A stretch of DNA of 64,000 nt, taken from Fluoribacter dumoffii NY 23. Lineage in GTDB: Bacteria; Pseudomonadota; Gammaproteobacteria; Legionellales; Legionellaceae. Within the stretch, counting starts at the first letter, position 1, and each line of letters opens with the position of its first letter. The stretch covers positions 1,564,777-1,628,776 of the forward strand of contig NZ_CM001373.1 of the NCBI RefSeq assembly GCF_000236165.1. The letters run 5' to 3'. Below the pieces are notes generated by a model. It was not told the DNA's origin and ran no database searches. It worked only from the letters and a program-made list of their open reading frames with translations. This document shows, one piece after another, positions 1-8,917 of the stretch. The position numbers were made by a program, and so were the translations under genes.

Positions 1-110
1 AAGGTTTGAGCGCCCTCATCCTCCAAAGCTTTGCGGGGTTTAACCATTTCCACTTGCTCAAAACCATCGGTCAGTAAAATAGCAACTTTAAATCCATTAA
101 GTGAGTTCAT
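1..110 (-). CDS. DJ-1/PfpI family protein (N-terminal part, cut by window edge)
   Basis: The first 36 residues of a minus-strand gene are visible; the rest lies to the left of the window. The N-terminus has the typical start of the DJ-1/PfpI class I glutamine-amidotransferase-like fold: a hydrophobic strand (VAILLTDGFEQVEM) followed by PRKALEDEGA. In this family a later cysteine, not visible here, acts in proteolysis-, chaperone- or deglycase-like reactions. The chosen ATG has a GGA ribosome-binding site about eight bases upstream; another in-frame ATG lies nine bases further upstream. Family assignment is good, exact function unknown. Confidence 0.75.
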   Translation of the reverse strand, partial: MNSLNGFKVAILLTDGFEQVEMVKPRKALEDEGAQT

Positions 111-226
111 TATTTTCATCCATAAATAGCTCTCGATTGATAAAGCATAGACGGTGTAAGATTTTTTTCAATTTGACCAAACACGGAAATAGAGTAAAAA
201 GAAGCAAATTAGAAATCGGGTACGAC

Positions 227-2785
227 TCAGGCATTAGGTTTTTTTATCTCAATCTCGTCTTCTAACTGGATAGCATAATCATTTAATAACCTGGCTATCT
301 GTTTTTCTATGTTTTTATCATAAAAAGATTGATGGTTCTGCCACATTTCCGCTTCCGCTAAAATTGCTTCCTTAGGTTCATCCAATAATTGACTCAAATA
401 GACTTTATCTGGGGGTGAAATGGAAAGTGTTTGTATTGCTTTTAATACTTTTTCCTTTTCTAAAAAAACCGGCATTGAGCTTCTATTGGGTAGCGAATGG
501 GTACCAAAAAATAAAAATGATGTGTGGCTGCTATAGGTTTGGGGTATAGGCTCATCCGACTTTTGAGGCTGAATCTCCTCGGCAAACCGGGTTAAAATGT
601 GGGCTATTTGCTGATGCAGTTGCTGTTCGTAAAAAGTTCCATTGAGCCAGGAAAACACTTCATGCCTAATCACTTCTGCTGGTTGTTCCAGCAATAAAAT
701 CAATTCTTGTTTGTCTTCATCACTTACAGGAAGATTTAAAAGGATGCCCAGGGTTTCCTCTTTAAGTCTTAACGGAACAGTATCAGATGATTCTGGAGGA
801 TAAACCATCTCCTCTGAGTCGCTATCATATTTTTCAGAAAAGTACTCGTCGGCAGTAGCTTCTTTAAGGATTGCTTCGATTCCTGGGGGGACCAGATCTT
901 CGGGTAAAATTCGATGTAAGTTAAATAATGTCTCTTGAGAAAGTTTTTTAAAATAATCCTCATCATTATCTTCAAGTGCTTTCTTGCATAGGGCAACAAT
1001 ATAATCTGCATCAATCTCCATAGTGAGGTCAAAACTAAAGGCATCCAATGCCCTGCAATCCACCCTATCCGCATATTTGTTTTTGATCCACTCATTGTCC
1101 ACGCCATTTTGTGCGCAATACATGAAAAGCTTGGATAAAAAGGCCTCATGCCTTGTTTGATCTAAATTATGCAAAATAGAAGCCAGGAAACGCTCATCGC
1201 CAGCATTTAAAATTAATTTGAATATCCCAATGTTTTTTTCATGGAATGCATGTAATACCGTGTCGTGAGCAAAGCTTCCATTTTCCAACAATTTGATAAG
1301 TAACTCCGTTTTTCCTGTATAGATAAGATAATCAAAAAAATCATCCTGGTATTTTTTTAAAAAATTGGCCGCTTCACTACGTTCAGGATCCTTGAATAAC
1401 ACCTGAGTTGCACGTGCAAAAAATTGATAAGAAGTGTTTTCTTCAATAAAGTTGAATAATCCTTCATAAGCATTGAAATCCTCACGAATCTTTGCAGTAA
1501 CCCGCTCCCACTGTCGCAAGAGGATTGGTCGTTGTTCCGTTGAAATTGCAATCATTTTTTGCAACTTTTCCTGGTTGATTTCTTCCTCTGTAACCAGATG
1601 CATGCACGCTTCAAGATAATCATGCAGAGGCTGGTGATCACCAAGCTCTTGAATGAATTTTAATAATTGGGTATCTAGGAAATATCTTTTATTGTCTACC
1701 ACATCAAAAAAAGGCAAGGCAGTGGAAGACATGACCTGCCCAATGGAGGTATCTCCTGCTGCACAAGTGGTATCTGCAATAGCAAATAAAGCATTTATTT
1801 CTTCATTGGTGCACTCTTTCATCTGCAAGACATCGATTTTTCTTTTTCCCTCCCCAATTTTGAAAATCGATTCATTACCGTCACTGTCATAAAAAACAAT
1901 TTGTCCAATGCCTGATTCCACCAAACTGGACACATCCATTTCTTTTAAAACACCAGGATTTAAATTATTTGTGGTAATTAGAATATTTTTTGGTTCAGAA
2001 ATGGTACTCATCCATGCGAGATAGGCTTGCTTGGTCACTTGGGAGTGCACATAGCCTGTAGCTATAAAACCATTCTCTTTAACTGCTTGTGAAACTACCT
2101 TTTTGATAACCGGATTTTTAATTTTTTGATCACTAATTGCTGTTTTGGAGGTTTTTGAGGTATTTAATTCTTCACTAAGCCGGCTTATTGTTTCATTTAA
2201 TTTTATCCCTGTTTCTTTATTGTTTTTTTCAAGTCCCATATACACCAAACCTTGGGCATAGGATTTGGTTTGATAGGCAGATACTCCAGGACGAATTTCA
2301 AAAAAAGATAACCAGTCTTGGGGGGTAAAAAAACCATTAGCCTTTAAAAATAAATTTTTATCAACAATCTGTAAGGGTGCTGAGATTTGTATCCTGAAAT
2401 CTGAATTCTCTAAAATACCTGTTTGTTGTAAGGTGCTCAACAACTCTTGTCCTTTATCTGTTACAACTAATGCCCCATGTTCACCCACCTTGTAGGGAAT
2501 TAGATAATAATCTCGGGATTTGCCGATTTCTAAAATTGAAGCAGCTTTTTCCATTTCTGTTTCAAGGACAAATGCGATACGTGTAACTTGGGCATTGGGG
2601 ATTGAAGCAACCGCATCGGCAAAATCTTTCAAATGAACTAAATCACCAATACCATCCGGTAATACATGCGTACAGAGGACAAAATTAACAGATTCCTCTG
2701 CACCCGAATTAAAAAATTCAGACTTTTCCCTCCGTAACGAAATCATACTCTTTAAAAATTCATCACTATTCATTCCAGGTTTCAT
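227..2785 (-). CDS. Large effector-like protein with GT-B-like N-terminus and helical repeats
   Basis: An 852-residue soluble protein without signal peptide or membrane segments. Near the N-terminus (about residues 37-50) it has THVLPDGIGDLVHL, a glycine-rich strand-turn resembling the start of GT-B glycosyltransferases. Around residues 340-375 CAAGDTSIGQVMSS..PFF resembles the donor-binding segment (GD-S-x-x-x-x--PF) of such enzymes. The middle (about 480-560) has ankyrin-like helical units (TELLIKLLENGS, NIGIFKLILNAGD). The C-terminal third is acidic and helical with two similar segments (LPVSDEDKQELILLLEQP and ISPPDKVYLSQLLDEP). Size, isolation and architecture fit a Dot/Icm substrate; this and the enzyme class are inference. 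The gene stands alone between a DJ-1-like gene and a DNA glycosylase gene. Confidence 0.7.
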   Translation of the reverse strand: MKPGMNSDEFLKSMISLRREKSEFFNSGAEESVNFVLCTHVLPDGIGDLVHLKDFADAVASIPNAQVTRIAFVLETEMEKAASILEIGKSRDYYLIPYKVGEHGALVVTDKGQELLSTLQQTGILENSDFRIQISAPLQIVDKNLFLKANGFFTPQDWLSFFEIRPGVSAYQTKSYAQGLVYMGLEKNNKETGIKLNETISRLSEELNTSKTSKTAISDQKIKNPVIKKVVSQAVKENGFIATGYVHSQVTKQAYLAWMSTISEPKNILITTNNLNPGVLKEMDVSSLVESGIGQIVFYDSDGNESIFKIGEGKRKIDVLQMKECTNEEINALFAIADTTCAAGDTSIGQVMSSTALPFFDVVDNKRYFLDTQLLKFIQELGDHQPLHDYLEACMHLVTEEEINQEKLQKMIAISTEQRPILLRQWERVTAKIREDFNAYEGLFNFIEENTSYQFFARATQVLFKDPERSEAANFLKKYQDDFFDYLIYTGKTELLIKLLENGSFAHDTVLHAFHEKNIGIFKLILNAGDERFLASILHNLDQTRHEAFLSKLFMYCAQNGVDNEWIKNKYADRVDCRALDAFSFDLTMEIDADYIVALCKKALEDNDEDYFKKLSQETLFNLHRILPEDLVPPGIEAILKEATADEYFSEKYDSDSEEMVYPPESSDTVPLRLKEETLGILLNLPVSDEDKQELILLLEQPAEVIRHEVFSWLNGTFYEQQLHQQIAHILTRFAEEIQPQKSDEPIPQTYSSHTSFLFFGTHSLPNRSSMPVFLEKEKVLKAIQTLSISPPDKVYLSQLLDEPKEAILAEAEMWQNHQSFYDKNIEKQIARLLNDYAIQLEDEIEIKKPNA

Positions 2786-2943
2786 CGCTTTCTACTTCTC
2801 TTGGGATGCCTACTTTTTTTTGTGTGTAATTTTTACTCATTATTGAAGTGTAGCATAGGCAGAAAAATAGGATGAAGCTCAGTGAGTTCTACTATTTCGC
2901 TTTCCCACGGTGAATTTTTGATTTAGCTTAATCCATGTTTTCT

Positions 2944-3750
2944 TTAACGTTGATGTTGAGGGCAAAAAATAGCACTTCTTCCTGCAATAGTTTCCCTTTT
3001 AAGTTTATGATTCGGGTTCTTGGGGCATTTCATCTCTTTTTGATGGAATAACAACCAATCCTCAGGCAAGTCTTTTTTGCGGGCATCTTTATTTTTTTTA
3101 CGAATCTCAATCGCCTTTGCTAAAATTGTTTGCATGTCTGAATACAACTTAGAGCGTTTTTCCTCATCAATGTCTTTAATTTTCTGATGGGGATCTATAG
3201 TTGATTGAAACAGTAATTCATTGGAATATTCATTTCCAATGCCTGCAATTATTTCCTGATCCATCAAAAATGATTTAATATTCTGTTGTTGGTGTTTTGC
3301 TAATAACTCAGAAAATTCTTTGTGGCTCAGATTAAGCGGTTCAGGCCCCATTTTTTTGAGAGCATTGATTTCCAAAGGATTTTTTGCCAGCCAAATCTTG
3401 CCGAATTGACGCACATCTTTAAAAATCAGTTGGGAATGATCCTCAAATTCAATCACGAGCCGAGCATATTTCATCTCATTGGGGGACAGTTTTTCTCCAA
3501 AAATTAAATTCCCTGTCATCCCAAAATGAAATACTAATACGTGGGGAGCCTTTTTAAACTCAGCAATTAAATATTTTCCTCGACGAGAAGCCTGCCTAAA
3601 TTGCTGATGATGAAGGGCTTGTTGGAGATCCGGACAGCGTGTATTTTTAATTAAATCTTCATCGTTACACGAGACCATAGCAATTTTTTTATCCAGTGCA
3701 GTATGGTTAAAATAATTAACAAAGCCTTGCACATCAGGTAATTCGGGCAT
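2944..3750 (-). CDS. Fpg/Nei family DNA glycosylase
   Basis: A 268-residue protein beginning MPELPDV, the catalytic N-terminus of formamidopyrimidine-DNA glycosylases/endonuclease VIII (N-terminal Pro and Glu act in base excision and AP-lyase chemistry). The helix-two-turn-helix part contains DQEIIAGIGNEYSNE. The C-terminal zinc finger is unusual: it reads C-x5-H ... C-x2-H (CPKNPNH and CPQH) rather than the four-cysteine form, which is compatible with zinc binding but differs from E. coli MutM. It removes oxidised bases, but substrate preference (8-oxoG or oxidised pyrimidine) cannot be told. It lies about 4 kb from the ku-ligD operon on the opposite strand. Confidence 0.9.
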   Translation of the reverse strand: MPELPDVQGFVNYFNHTALDKKIAMVSCNDEDLIKNTRCPDLQQALHHQQFRQASRRGKYLIAEFKKAPHVLVFHFGMTGNLIFGEKLSPNEMKYARLVIEFEDHSQLIFKDVRQFGKIWLAKNPLEINALKKMGPEPLNLSHKEFSELLAKHQQQNIKSFLMDQEIIAGIGNEYSNELLFQSTIDPHQKIKDIDEEKRSKLYSDMQTILAKAIEIRKKNKDARKKDLPEDWLLFHQKEMKCPKNPNHKLKRETIAGRSAIFCPQHQR

Positions 3751-4320
3751 GGTATTTCCTCGTCAATAAGTGATGTGATTCATAGAACATTACGATTAAA
3801 ATGTGTTTATGAACGGAGGAGTTTCAACGTAATTTACACAATCTATCCCTGATTTATTGACTTCTCCAATGCCCTTTCACATCACTTCTTCGGGCTTGAG
3901 TATCCATTTTCTTCTCCTATCCATGGTTTATTTTTAGTACATTATAGTTTAATAATTCATGAAATTTGAAAAAAAGTCTCCGGTTTACCCTGGTCAAATT
4001 CAGGGTTTACACTCATTTTAAAAACATAATTCACTAATGCATTATGTTACGGACTAATGGTCTCTAATGAGTAATTAAATGTGAACAACATTGGCTTTGC
4101 ATTTCTTGCTCCCAATACCATAAAAGGTAACGGGCAGAATTTACCTAGGGGATTACCTAGATAGATAATCATTTACTGTATAACTATACTTTTAGTGTTT
4201 CTCTTAATTTTACCTGGATTTTAATGTGTATAAATGGAATTAACCTTGCTGCTTCATACAACAAAAATCACTATGAATTTCAATTCATCATGGAAAGCAG
4301 CCTTACTGAGGGAGATAGAT
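3751..4320. other. Intergenic region, 570 bp
   Basis: Divergent gap between the glycosylase gene and the SDR gene, very AT-rich. Apart from the tiny minus-strand ORF at 3854-3907 no coding segment is convincing. An in-frame ATG at 4234 would extend the SDR protein but lacks a good ribosome-binding site. No RNA gene was recognised. Confidence 0.5.
3854..3907 (-). CDS. Possible 17-residue small protein
   Basis: An ATG with a textbook Shine-Dalgarno (GGAG, seven bases upstream) opens a 17-codon reading frame encoding the basic peptide MDTQARRSDVKGHWRSQ. Its composition (Arg, Lys, His, Trp) is unlike random translation of the AT-rich surroundings. It could be a genuine small protein, a leader peptide or chance. 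No family is recognised. Confidence 0.3.
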   Translation of the reverse strand: MDTQARRSDVKGHWRSQ

Positions 4321-5187
4321 ATGCCAAAAGAACCTAAACCGCCCTTCCCACCTGAGTCTATTACACCTCCTGGCATTGAAGAAAAAATGGAAACCCAACC
4401 CCAGTACAAAGCACCTGAATATAAGGCTGCGGGTAAGTTAACCAATAAGGTGGCTTTAATCACCGGTGGAGACTCAGGCATTGGTCGTGCAGTTGCTTAT
4501 CTTTTTGCTCGTGAGGGTGCGGATGTTGCCTTGATTTATTTAAAAGAAGAAGAGCGGGATGCACAAAAAATAAAAAATGAAATTGAAGCAATTAATAGAA
4601 AAGTTCTGCTCTTACCAGGTGACGTATGTGATCCCGGGTTTTGTGAACAGAGCATTAATAAGACGATTTCAACGTTTAAAAAGCTGGATATTTTAGTAAA
4701 TAATGCAGCATTCCAAAGACATCAACCGGAATTGGAAGAGGTGTCTTTAGACCAATGGGAACAGACTTTTAAGACAAATATTTTTGGATATTTTTATTTA
4801 GTCAAGTATGCAGTCCCTGTTATGAAGCCAGGAAGTTGCATTATCAATACCGGGTCGATAACCGGTTTGGAAGGAAATAAAGAACTTCTGGATTACTCTG
4901 CTACCAAAGGGGCGATACATGCTTTTACCAAATCACTTGCACAAAATTTATCTGACAAAAAGATTAGGGTAAACTGCATTGCTCCGGGGCCTGTTTGGAC
5001 CCCATTGAATCCTGCTGAAAGAAACGAGGAGAAGGTGAAAAATTTTGGTAAGGGTACTCCTATTGGAAGACCCGCTCAACCCGAAGAGCTGGCTCCAGCT
5101 TATGTCTTCTTAGCCTCCAATGCTGATTCCAGCTATATAAATGGTCTTGTTTTGCCCGTATTAGGGGGCGAGACAATTGCTGGATAA
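4321..5187 (+). CDS. SDR family NAD(P)-dependent oxidoreductase
   Basis: A classical short-chain dehydrogenase of 288 residues from the preferred start. The cofactor motif TGGDSGIG, the NNAA motif and the S...Y-SATK active site (YxxxK) are all present. A proline-rich leader (PKEPKPPFPPESITPPGIE) precedes the Rossmann fold, as in the YhdF/YghA-type general-stress SDRs, which typically match glucose/ribitol-dehydrogenase-like enzymes. The start at 4321 is chosen because GAGGGAGA lies six bases upstream; an upstream in-frame ATG at 4234 has no such site. Substrate unknown. A perfect 10-bp hairpin follows the stop codon, so the gene is probably monocistronic. Confidence 0.9.
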   Translation: MPKEPKPPFPPESITPPGIEEKMETQPQYKAPEYKAAGKLTNKVALITGGDSGIGRAVAYLFAREGADVALIYLKEEERDAQKIKNEIEAINRKVLLLPGDVCDPGFCEQSINKTISTFKKLDILVNNAAFQRHQPELEEVSLDQWEQTFKTNIFGYFYLVKYAVPVMKPGSCIINTGSITGLEGNKELLDYSATKGAIHAFTKSLAQNLSDKKIRVNCIAPGPVWTPLNPAERNEEKVKNFGKGTPIGRPAQPEELAPAYVFLASNADSSYINGLVLPVLGGETIAG

Positions 5188-5223
5188 AGAATGGGATATA
5201 CTCCATGATTCTGATAAATCTTG

Positions 5224-5246
5224 GGGGCCTAAATGGTTTAGGCCCC
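5224..5246 (+). terminator. GC-rich hairpin after the SDR gene
   Basis: Perfect 10-bp stem (GGGGCCTAAA / TTTAGGCCCC) with a three-base loop, 37 bases after the stop codon. It lacks a strong T-run, so it may be a weak terminator or mRNA-stabilising hairpin. Confidence 0.5.
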
Positions 5247-5481
5247 ATCTCCCTATCCAAAATGAGTTCTCTTTGCATTACTCAATATGATAAATGAATT
5301 TAACCATCTCGAGTTACCTTTAAGGATTTGTCGTACTAGGGAAATTTTTTAGTAAAAAATTAGAAATAATTCTGAATAATGAATTAACATTTAAATTAAG
5401 AATCAAAAAAACCTTTATAGCCTCTCTTTCTGATATCCAGGTACGGAGATGATTTTAGTATCATCATAAAAGGGAACATTT

Positions 5482-6354
5482 ATGCCTCGAGCATTCTATT
5501 TTTTAAAAAAGCTGTATAGCAACTGGCAAGAAGACAGGATAGCAAGCCTTGCTGCTTCCCTTGCCTATTACACCCTTTTTTCTCTTCCACCCGCTTTGTT
5601 AATTTTTCTTTCCATATCGAGTAATTTCCTGGGAGAACAAGCCGCTAAAAACCAACTCATAGCACAAATAAGTGAGCTTCTGGGAAAAAACATTGCATTA
5701 CAAGTTCAAGAAATTATAGAAAATGCCAATCAACCCTCCACCGCTTTGGTTGCACGCATAATCAGTATTATTATTTTATTATTTGGCGCCTCAGGGGCAT
5801 TCAGTGAAATTCAAGCAGGGTTAAATATCATTTGGAAAGTGCAAGCAAAGCCTCATAGAACGTGGTTTTCCATCTTTAAGAACAGATTTTTATCTTTTGG
5901 CATGGTATTGGTGTCTGCTTTTTTATTGTTGGTTTTTATAGTATTTAGTACCTTACTCTCTATATTACATAAGCATATTTACCTGCATTTAGGTACTGAT
6001 ATTATTGTTTTATTATTCATCAACTATATCTTTGCGTTTATAATGATTACGCTCCTCTCTGCAATGATGTTTAAATATTTACCCGATATTAAACTTAGAT
6101 GGAATAATGTGTGGGTAGGGGCAGTAATTACTTCCTTATTATTTAGTTTGGGGAAAACTTTAATCGGTTTTTATTTAAGCCATGTTCATATTGGTTCAGT
6201 GTATGGGGCTGCGGGATCTTTAATCATTTTATTAATTTGGATTTATTATTCGGCCCAAATTTTCTTTATTGGAGCAGAAATAACCAAGATTCACTCCATG
6301 GAAAAAGGAATAAAAATTGTGCCAAAACGCAATGCATCTCCCGTCAAAAAATAG
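5482..6354 (+). CDS. YihY/BrkB family inner-membrane protein
   Basis: A 290-residue polytopic membrane protein with about six hydrophobic segments. The N-terminal signature (RIASLAASLAYYTLFSLPPALLIFL) and the GASGAFSEIQAGLNIIWKV and VYGAAGSLIILLIWIYYSAQIFFIGAE segments are diagnostic of the YihY/BrkB (formerly misnamed RNase BN) family. Function is not established: members were described as a serum-resistance factor in Bordetella and suggested to be transporters. The gene stands alone with a GGGAA-type ribosome-binding site. Confidence 0.88.
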   Translation: MPRAFYFLKKLYSNWQEDRIASLAASLAYYTLFSLPPALLIFLSISSNFLGEQAAKNQLIAQISELLGKNIALQVQEIIENANQPSTALVARIISIIILLFGASGAFSEIQAGLNIIWKVQAKPHRTWFSIFKNRFLSFGMVLVSAFLLLVFIVFSTLLSILHKHIYLHLGTDIIVLLFINYIFAFIMITLLSAMMFKYLPDIKLRWNNVWVGAVITSLLFSLGKTLIGFYLSHVHIGSVYGAAGSLIILLIWIYYSAQIFFIGAEITKIHSMEKGIKIVPKRNASPVKK

Positions 6355-6717
6355 AAATTTTCCGATAAAAATTAGAACCATAGGGATTTGTACTGATTTT
6401 AATAATAATAAATTACAACCTTCCCTTTTTTAAATTCTTATTGGTCTTTCTAAGATGAGGAAGATTCTTTAATTAGGTCGTAGCGTTAGAATTTTTTAAA
6501 TTAAAGAATATTACAATACCAATCCCGTTTTCCTTATCTATTCAATGGAAAACCATGAAAATAAGATTTCCATGAGGAACATTTACCGATATTCTGAATC
6601 AAATCTCACTTTATCTAAAATAAATTATTCAGATTATTCATCTATAATAGAGTATGAAAATTTATTCTTGTTTCATAACAATCGATATCATTTTTTCAAA
6701 TTATCAGGGAGGGTATT
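6355..6717. other. Intergenic region, 363 bp
   Basis: Very AT-rich spacer ahead of the phasin-like gene, presumably holding its promoter. A frame open from 6545 runs into the phasin gene in another frame and has no ribosome-binding site; I do not consider it coding. Confidence 0.4.
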
Positions 6718-7116
6718 ATGTCTAAGGAAAAAGAAAAAAATATGTTTAATGAGTTCAATAAACCCATAAACAATTTACTTGAATTAAATAAAAAATATTT
6801 TGAAGAACTTGCCAAGTTCTCCCCAAATGACATTTTTAACCCCAAAGAGCTGGGCAAGAAAAATATTAATTTTTTTATAAATAATGTGAATTATTTTCTC
6901 GAATACATGAAAAATGCTTTTGCTATTATGGAAAACTTCTCTATTAGCGTACCAGAAAAGTTAAAAAATAAAGGCATGGATTATGCTAATGAGATGGAAA
7001 AAAAGGTGGAAAGCACTCTTCCCAAAAACAGAAGTAAATCCAATAAATCCACTCAGGGTAGTGAATCCACAACTGATGCGCATGCTCAATTAAAATATTC
7101 GGAAAAACTGGATTAA
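6718..7116 (+). CDS. Phasin family-like protein
   Basis: A 132-residue, highly charged, helical protein (NKPINNLLELNKKYFEELAK, then NVNYFLEYMKNAFAIMENF) with an Asn/Ser/Lys-rich tail. The amphipathic helices and size fit phasins, which coat polyhydroxyalkanoate granules, a carbon store that Legionella is known to make. A strong ribosome-binding site (GGGAGG) precedes the ATG and a clear Rho-independent terminator follows, so it is a single-gene transcript. Assignment is by overall pattern rather than by catalytic motif. Confidence 0.65.
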   Translation: MSKEKEKNMFNEFNKPINNLLELNKKYFEELAKFSPNDIFNPKELGKKNINFFINNVNYFLEYMKNAFAIMENFSISVPEKLKNKGMDYANEMEKKVESTLPKNRSKSNKSTQGSESTTDAHAQLKYSEKLD

Positions 7117-7480
7117 ACGTAGTGCAAGACTTCACTTTTAAATAGTATTTCTAAACAGGCTTCTCTATTGTCAGAAGCCCTTTTTTCTTTTCTCAAAATA
7201 AAGAATAAATTCTACTTTTTCATTGTTTTTTATTTTGTTCTTTGCTTTTCGAATAATAGGCGGTGGAGTCTACTAAAAAAGAATTCACATCTATATCCCC
7301 CCTTGATAAATTTGCACTCCATTCGAAACTACTTTTATGCAAATTGAAATAATACGTTTGTACAATCACACCCTGCAATTCTATAAAGGTAATCCACAAT
7401 AGGCCTGTGGTTTTCATTTAAAAGCAAACGCAAATATGCTAATCTTTTAAGTGTTTACCTTAAATGTGAGCTCGTGAACG
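7117..7480. other. Intergenic region, 364 bp
   Basis: Holds the terminator of the phasin-like gene (7158-7190). A 65-codon minus-strand frame (7220-7417) lacks a ribosome-binding site and resembles no family, so I do not call it a gene. Confidence 0.4.
7158..7190 (+). terminator. Rho-independent terminator after the phasin-like gene
   Basis: Perfect 7-bp stem GGCTTCT / AGAAGCC with an 8-base loop, followed by C and a T-rich tract. Confidence 0.8.
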
Positions 7481-7690
7481 ATGGCTATTATTAAACAAAA
7501 ATCTGAAGCAAAAAAAGAAAAACTCAAAATTCAGCTCAGCGAAGAAACTTTTAAAATGATTAATGAATATTGCTCCTGGTCAAAGATTGACGACATAAGT
7601 TATTTTATAGAAGAAGCGGCGAATTTTGTTTTTAAAAAAGATAAAGAATGGAAAAAATATCTTGAAGAAATGGAGACCTCCTCTAACTAA
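7481..7690 (+). CDS. Small lysine-rich protein, ribbon-helix-helix-like
   Basis: A 69-residue charged protein. The segment KLKIQLSEETFKMINEYCSW has the strand-helix pattern of ribbon-helix-helix DNA-binding proteins (a short beta strand, then a helix beginning SEE), followed by an acidic/aromatic helix (YFIEEAANFVFKKDKEWKKY). It may be a small regulator or antitoxin-like protein, but no toxin gene is adjacent and no family is recognised with certainty. Codon use matches the neighbours. The ribosome-binding site is weak. Confidence 0.55.
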   Translation: MAIIKQKSEAKKEKLKIQLSEETFKMINEYCSWSKIDDISYFIEEAANFVFKKDKEWKKYLEEMETSSN

Positions 7691-8077
7691 TCTTTTTATA
7701 TTAAAGCTTTTTTTAGAGCCATAAAAAAATCCATAGCCTTTATTTTCTAAAAACTTTTGCCCGGTGGTTGTGATATATCAGGAAATTTTGCTGATATATA
7801 CACAACCAACCTCTTTTATCCCAAAGTCCCTAAGAGCAAGTCATCAATGTAAGAAAAAAACCTGGGATCAGGCATTAAGTAGTGCCAAAAACTTTGCACT
7901 CTCAAGATTTACAAGGTTTGGAGCATTCTAAATAAAACGAGGAATGCTAGACTGTTACAATTAACATTCTCCCTATAAACTGGGGTTAACCCCGAAATGT
8001 ACGGAAAATATACAATTTTCATCCTATTATTATTTATACAGCATGTTGCTTTTAACGAATATAGATAGGAGTTAAGG
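7691..8077. other. Intergenic region upstream of ku, 387 bp
   Basis: Contains the imperfect inverted repeat at 7766-7807 and, presumably, the ku-ligD promoter. The leader just before ku has a good Shine-Dalgarno (AGGAG) about seven bases before the ATG at 8078. No gene seen. Confidence 0.45.
7766..7807. repeat. Inverted repeat between the RHH-like gene and ku
   Basis: Arms of 16 and 17 bases (GGTTGTGATATATCAG and the complement of CTGATATATACACAACC) separated by nine bases, with one unpaired base. It could terminate the upstream gene, or be an operator-like element about 270 bp before ku. Confidence 0.5.
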
Positions 8078-8908
8078 ATGGCACGATCAATTTGGAAAGG
8101 GGAAATTTCTTTTGGGTTGGTCTCTATTCCTATTTCTTTGATTTCCACTGAAGAGAACAACGAAATACACTTTCATCTATTAAATTCTAAAACCAATTCC
8201 CGGGTACGCTATCAACGGGTAGATGAAGAAACTGGTAAAGAGGTGCCATGGGATGACATAGTTAAAGGGTATGAATACGATAAAGGCAATTATATTATCG
8301 TAAACGACGAGGCTTTCGAAAAGGCAAGCCCGGAGCTTTTTAAAACCATAGATATTGAAGAATTTGTAGATTTAAAAGAAATCGACAGCCTCTATTATAC
8401 AAAACCTTACTATTTAGTCCCCGAAGGAAAGAATAAAAAAGCCTACGTACTCTTACGTGAAGCACTAAAAAAAACAAATAAGGTCGGTGTTGCGAAAACC
8501 ATTTTACGCACTAAAGAGTATTTAAGTCTTATTCTTCCTCATGAGCATGCGCTTCTTCTTTATCTTATCCATTTTAAGGATGAGTTGCGTTCTGAAGAAG
8601 AAATTAATGTCCCCAGAGAAGATTTAAAAACCTATAAAATTTCCGATAAAGAAATAAAAATGGCTGTCGACTTAATTCAGGATATGAGTGCGAAATGGGA
8701 TCCGGAAAAATATCATAATGAATACCACGAGACACTACAGAAATGGTTAGATAATCAAGTCAAGGCATTAACCCAAAAAGGCAAAAAAGTGACAAAAGCT
8801 GTACGAAGTCATGAGGGAGTAATTGATTTTGTAACCTTGTTAAAAGAAAGCATGAAGAAGAAAAAACCACTTCCTACACCTAAGAGTAAATCGCAAACTA
8901 AAAAATAA
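8078..8908 (+). CDS. ku: Ku, bacterial non-homologous end-joining protein
   Basis: A 276-residue bacterial Ku. The start MARSIWKGEISFGLVSIPISL is the hallmark of the family, followed by the core beta-barrel ring (DKGNYIIVNDEAFEKASPE, TIDIEEFVDLKEIDSLYY) that encircles DNA ends as a homodimer. A lysine-rich C-terminal tail (from about residue 225) resembles the tails that help recruit LigD and bind DNA. The stop is nine bases before ligD, so the two form an operon. The pair repairs double-strand breaks without a homologous template, useful in non-dividing cells. A good AGGAG site precedes the ATG. Confidence 0.96.
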   Translation: MARSIWKGEISFGLVSIPISLISTEENNEIHFHLLNSKTNSRVRYQRVDEETGKEVPWDDIVKGYEYDKGNYIIVNDEAFEKASPELFKTIDIEEFVDLKEIDSLYYTKPYYLVPEGKNKKAYVLLREALKKTNKVGVAKTILRTKEYLSLILPHEHALLLYLIHFKDELRSEEEINVPREDLKTYKISDKEIKMAVDLIQDMSAKWDPEKYHNEYHETLQKWLDNQVKALTQKGKKVTKAVRSHEGVIDFVTLLKESMKKKKPLPTPKSKSQTKK

Positions 8909-8917
8909 GGAAAGGTC

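Noticed and set aside
6545-6769. 74-codon frame leading into the phasin-like gene
   Set aside because: Runs into the start of the phasin-like gene in another frame, has no ribosome-binding site, and its sequence looks like translated non-coding DNA.
7220-7417. 65-codon minus-strand frame between the phasin-like and RHH-like genes
   Set aside because: No ribosome-binding site and no family-like pattern; judged chance in AT-rich DNA.
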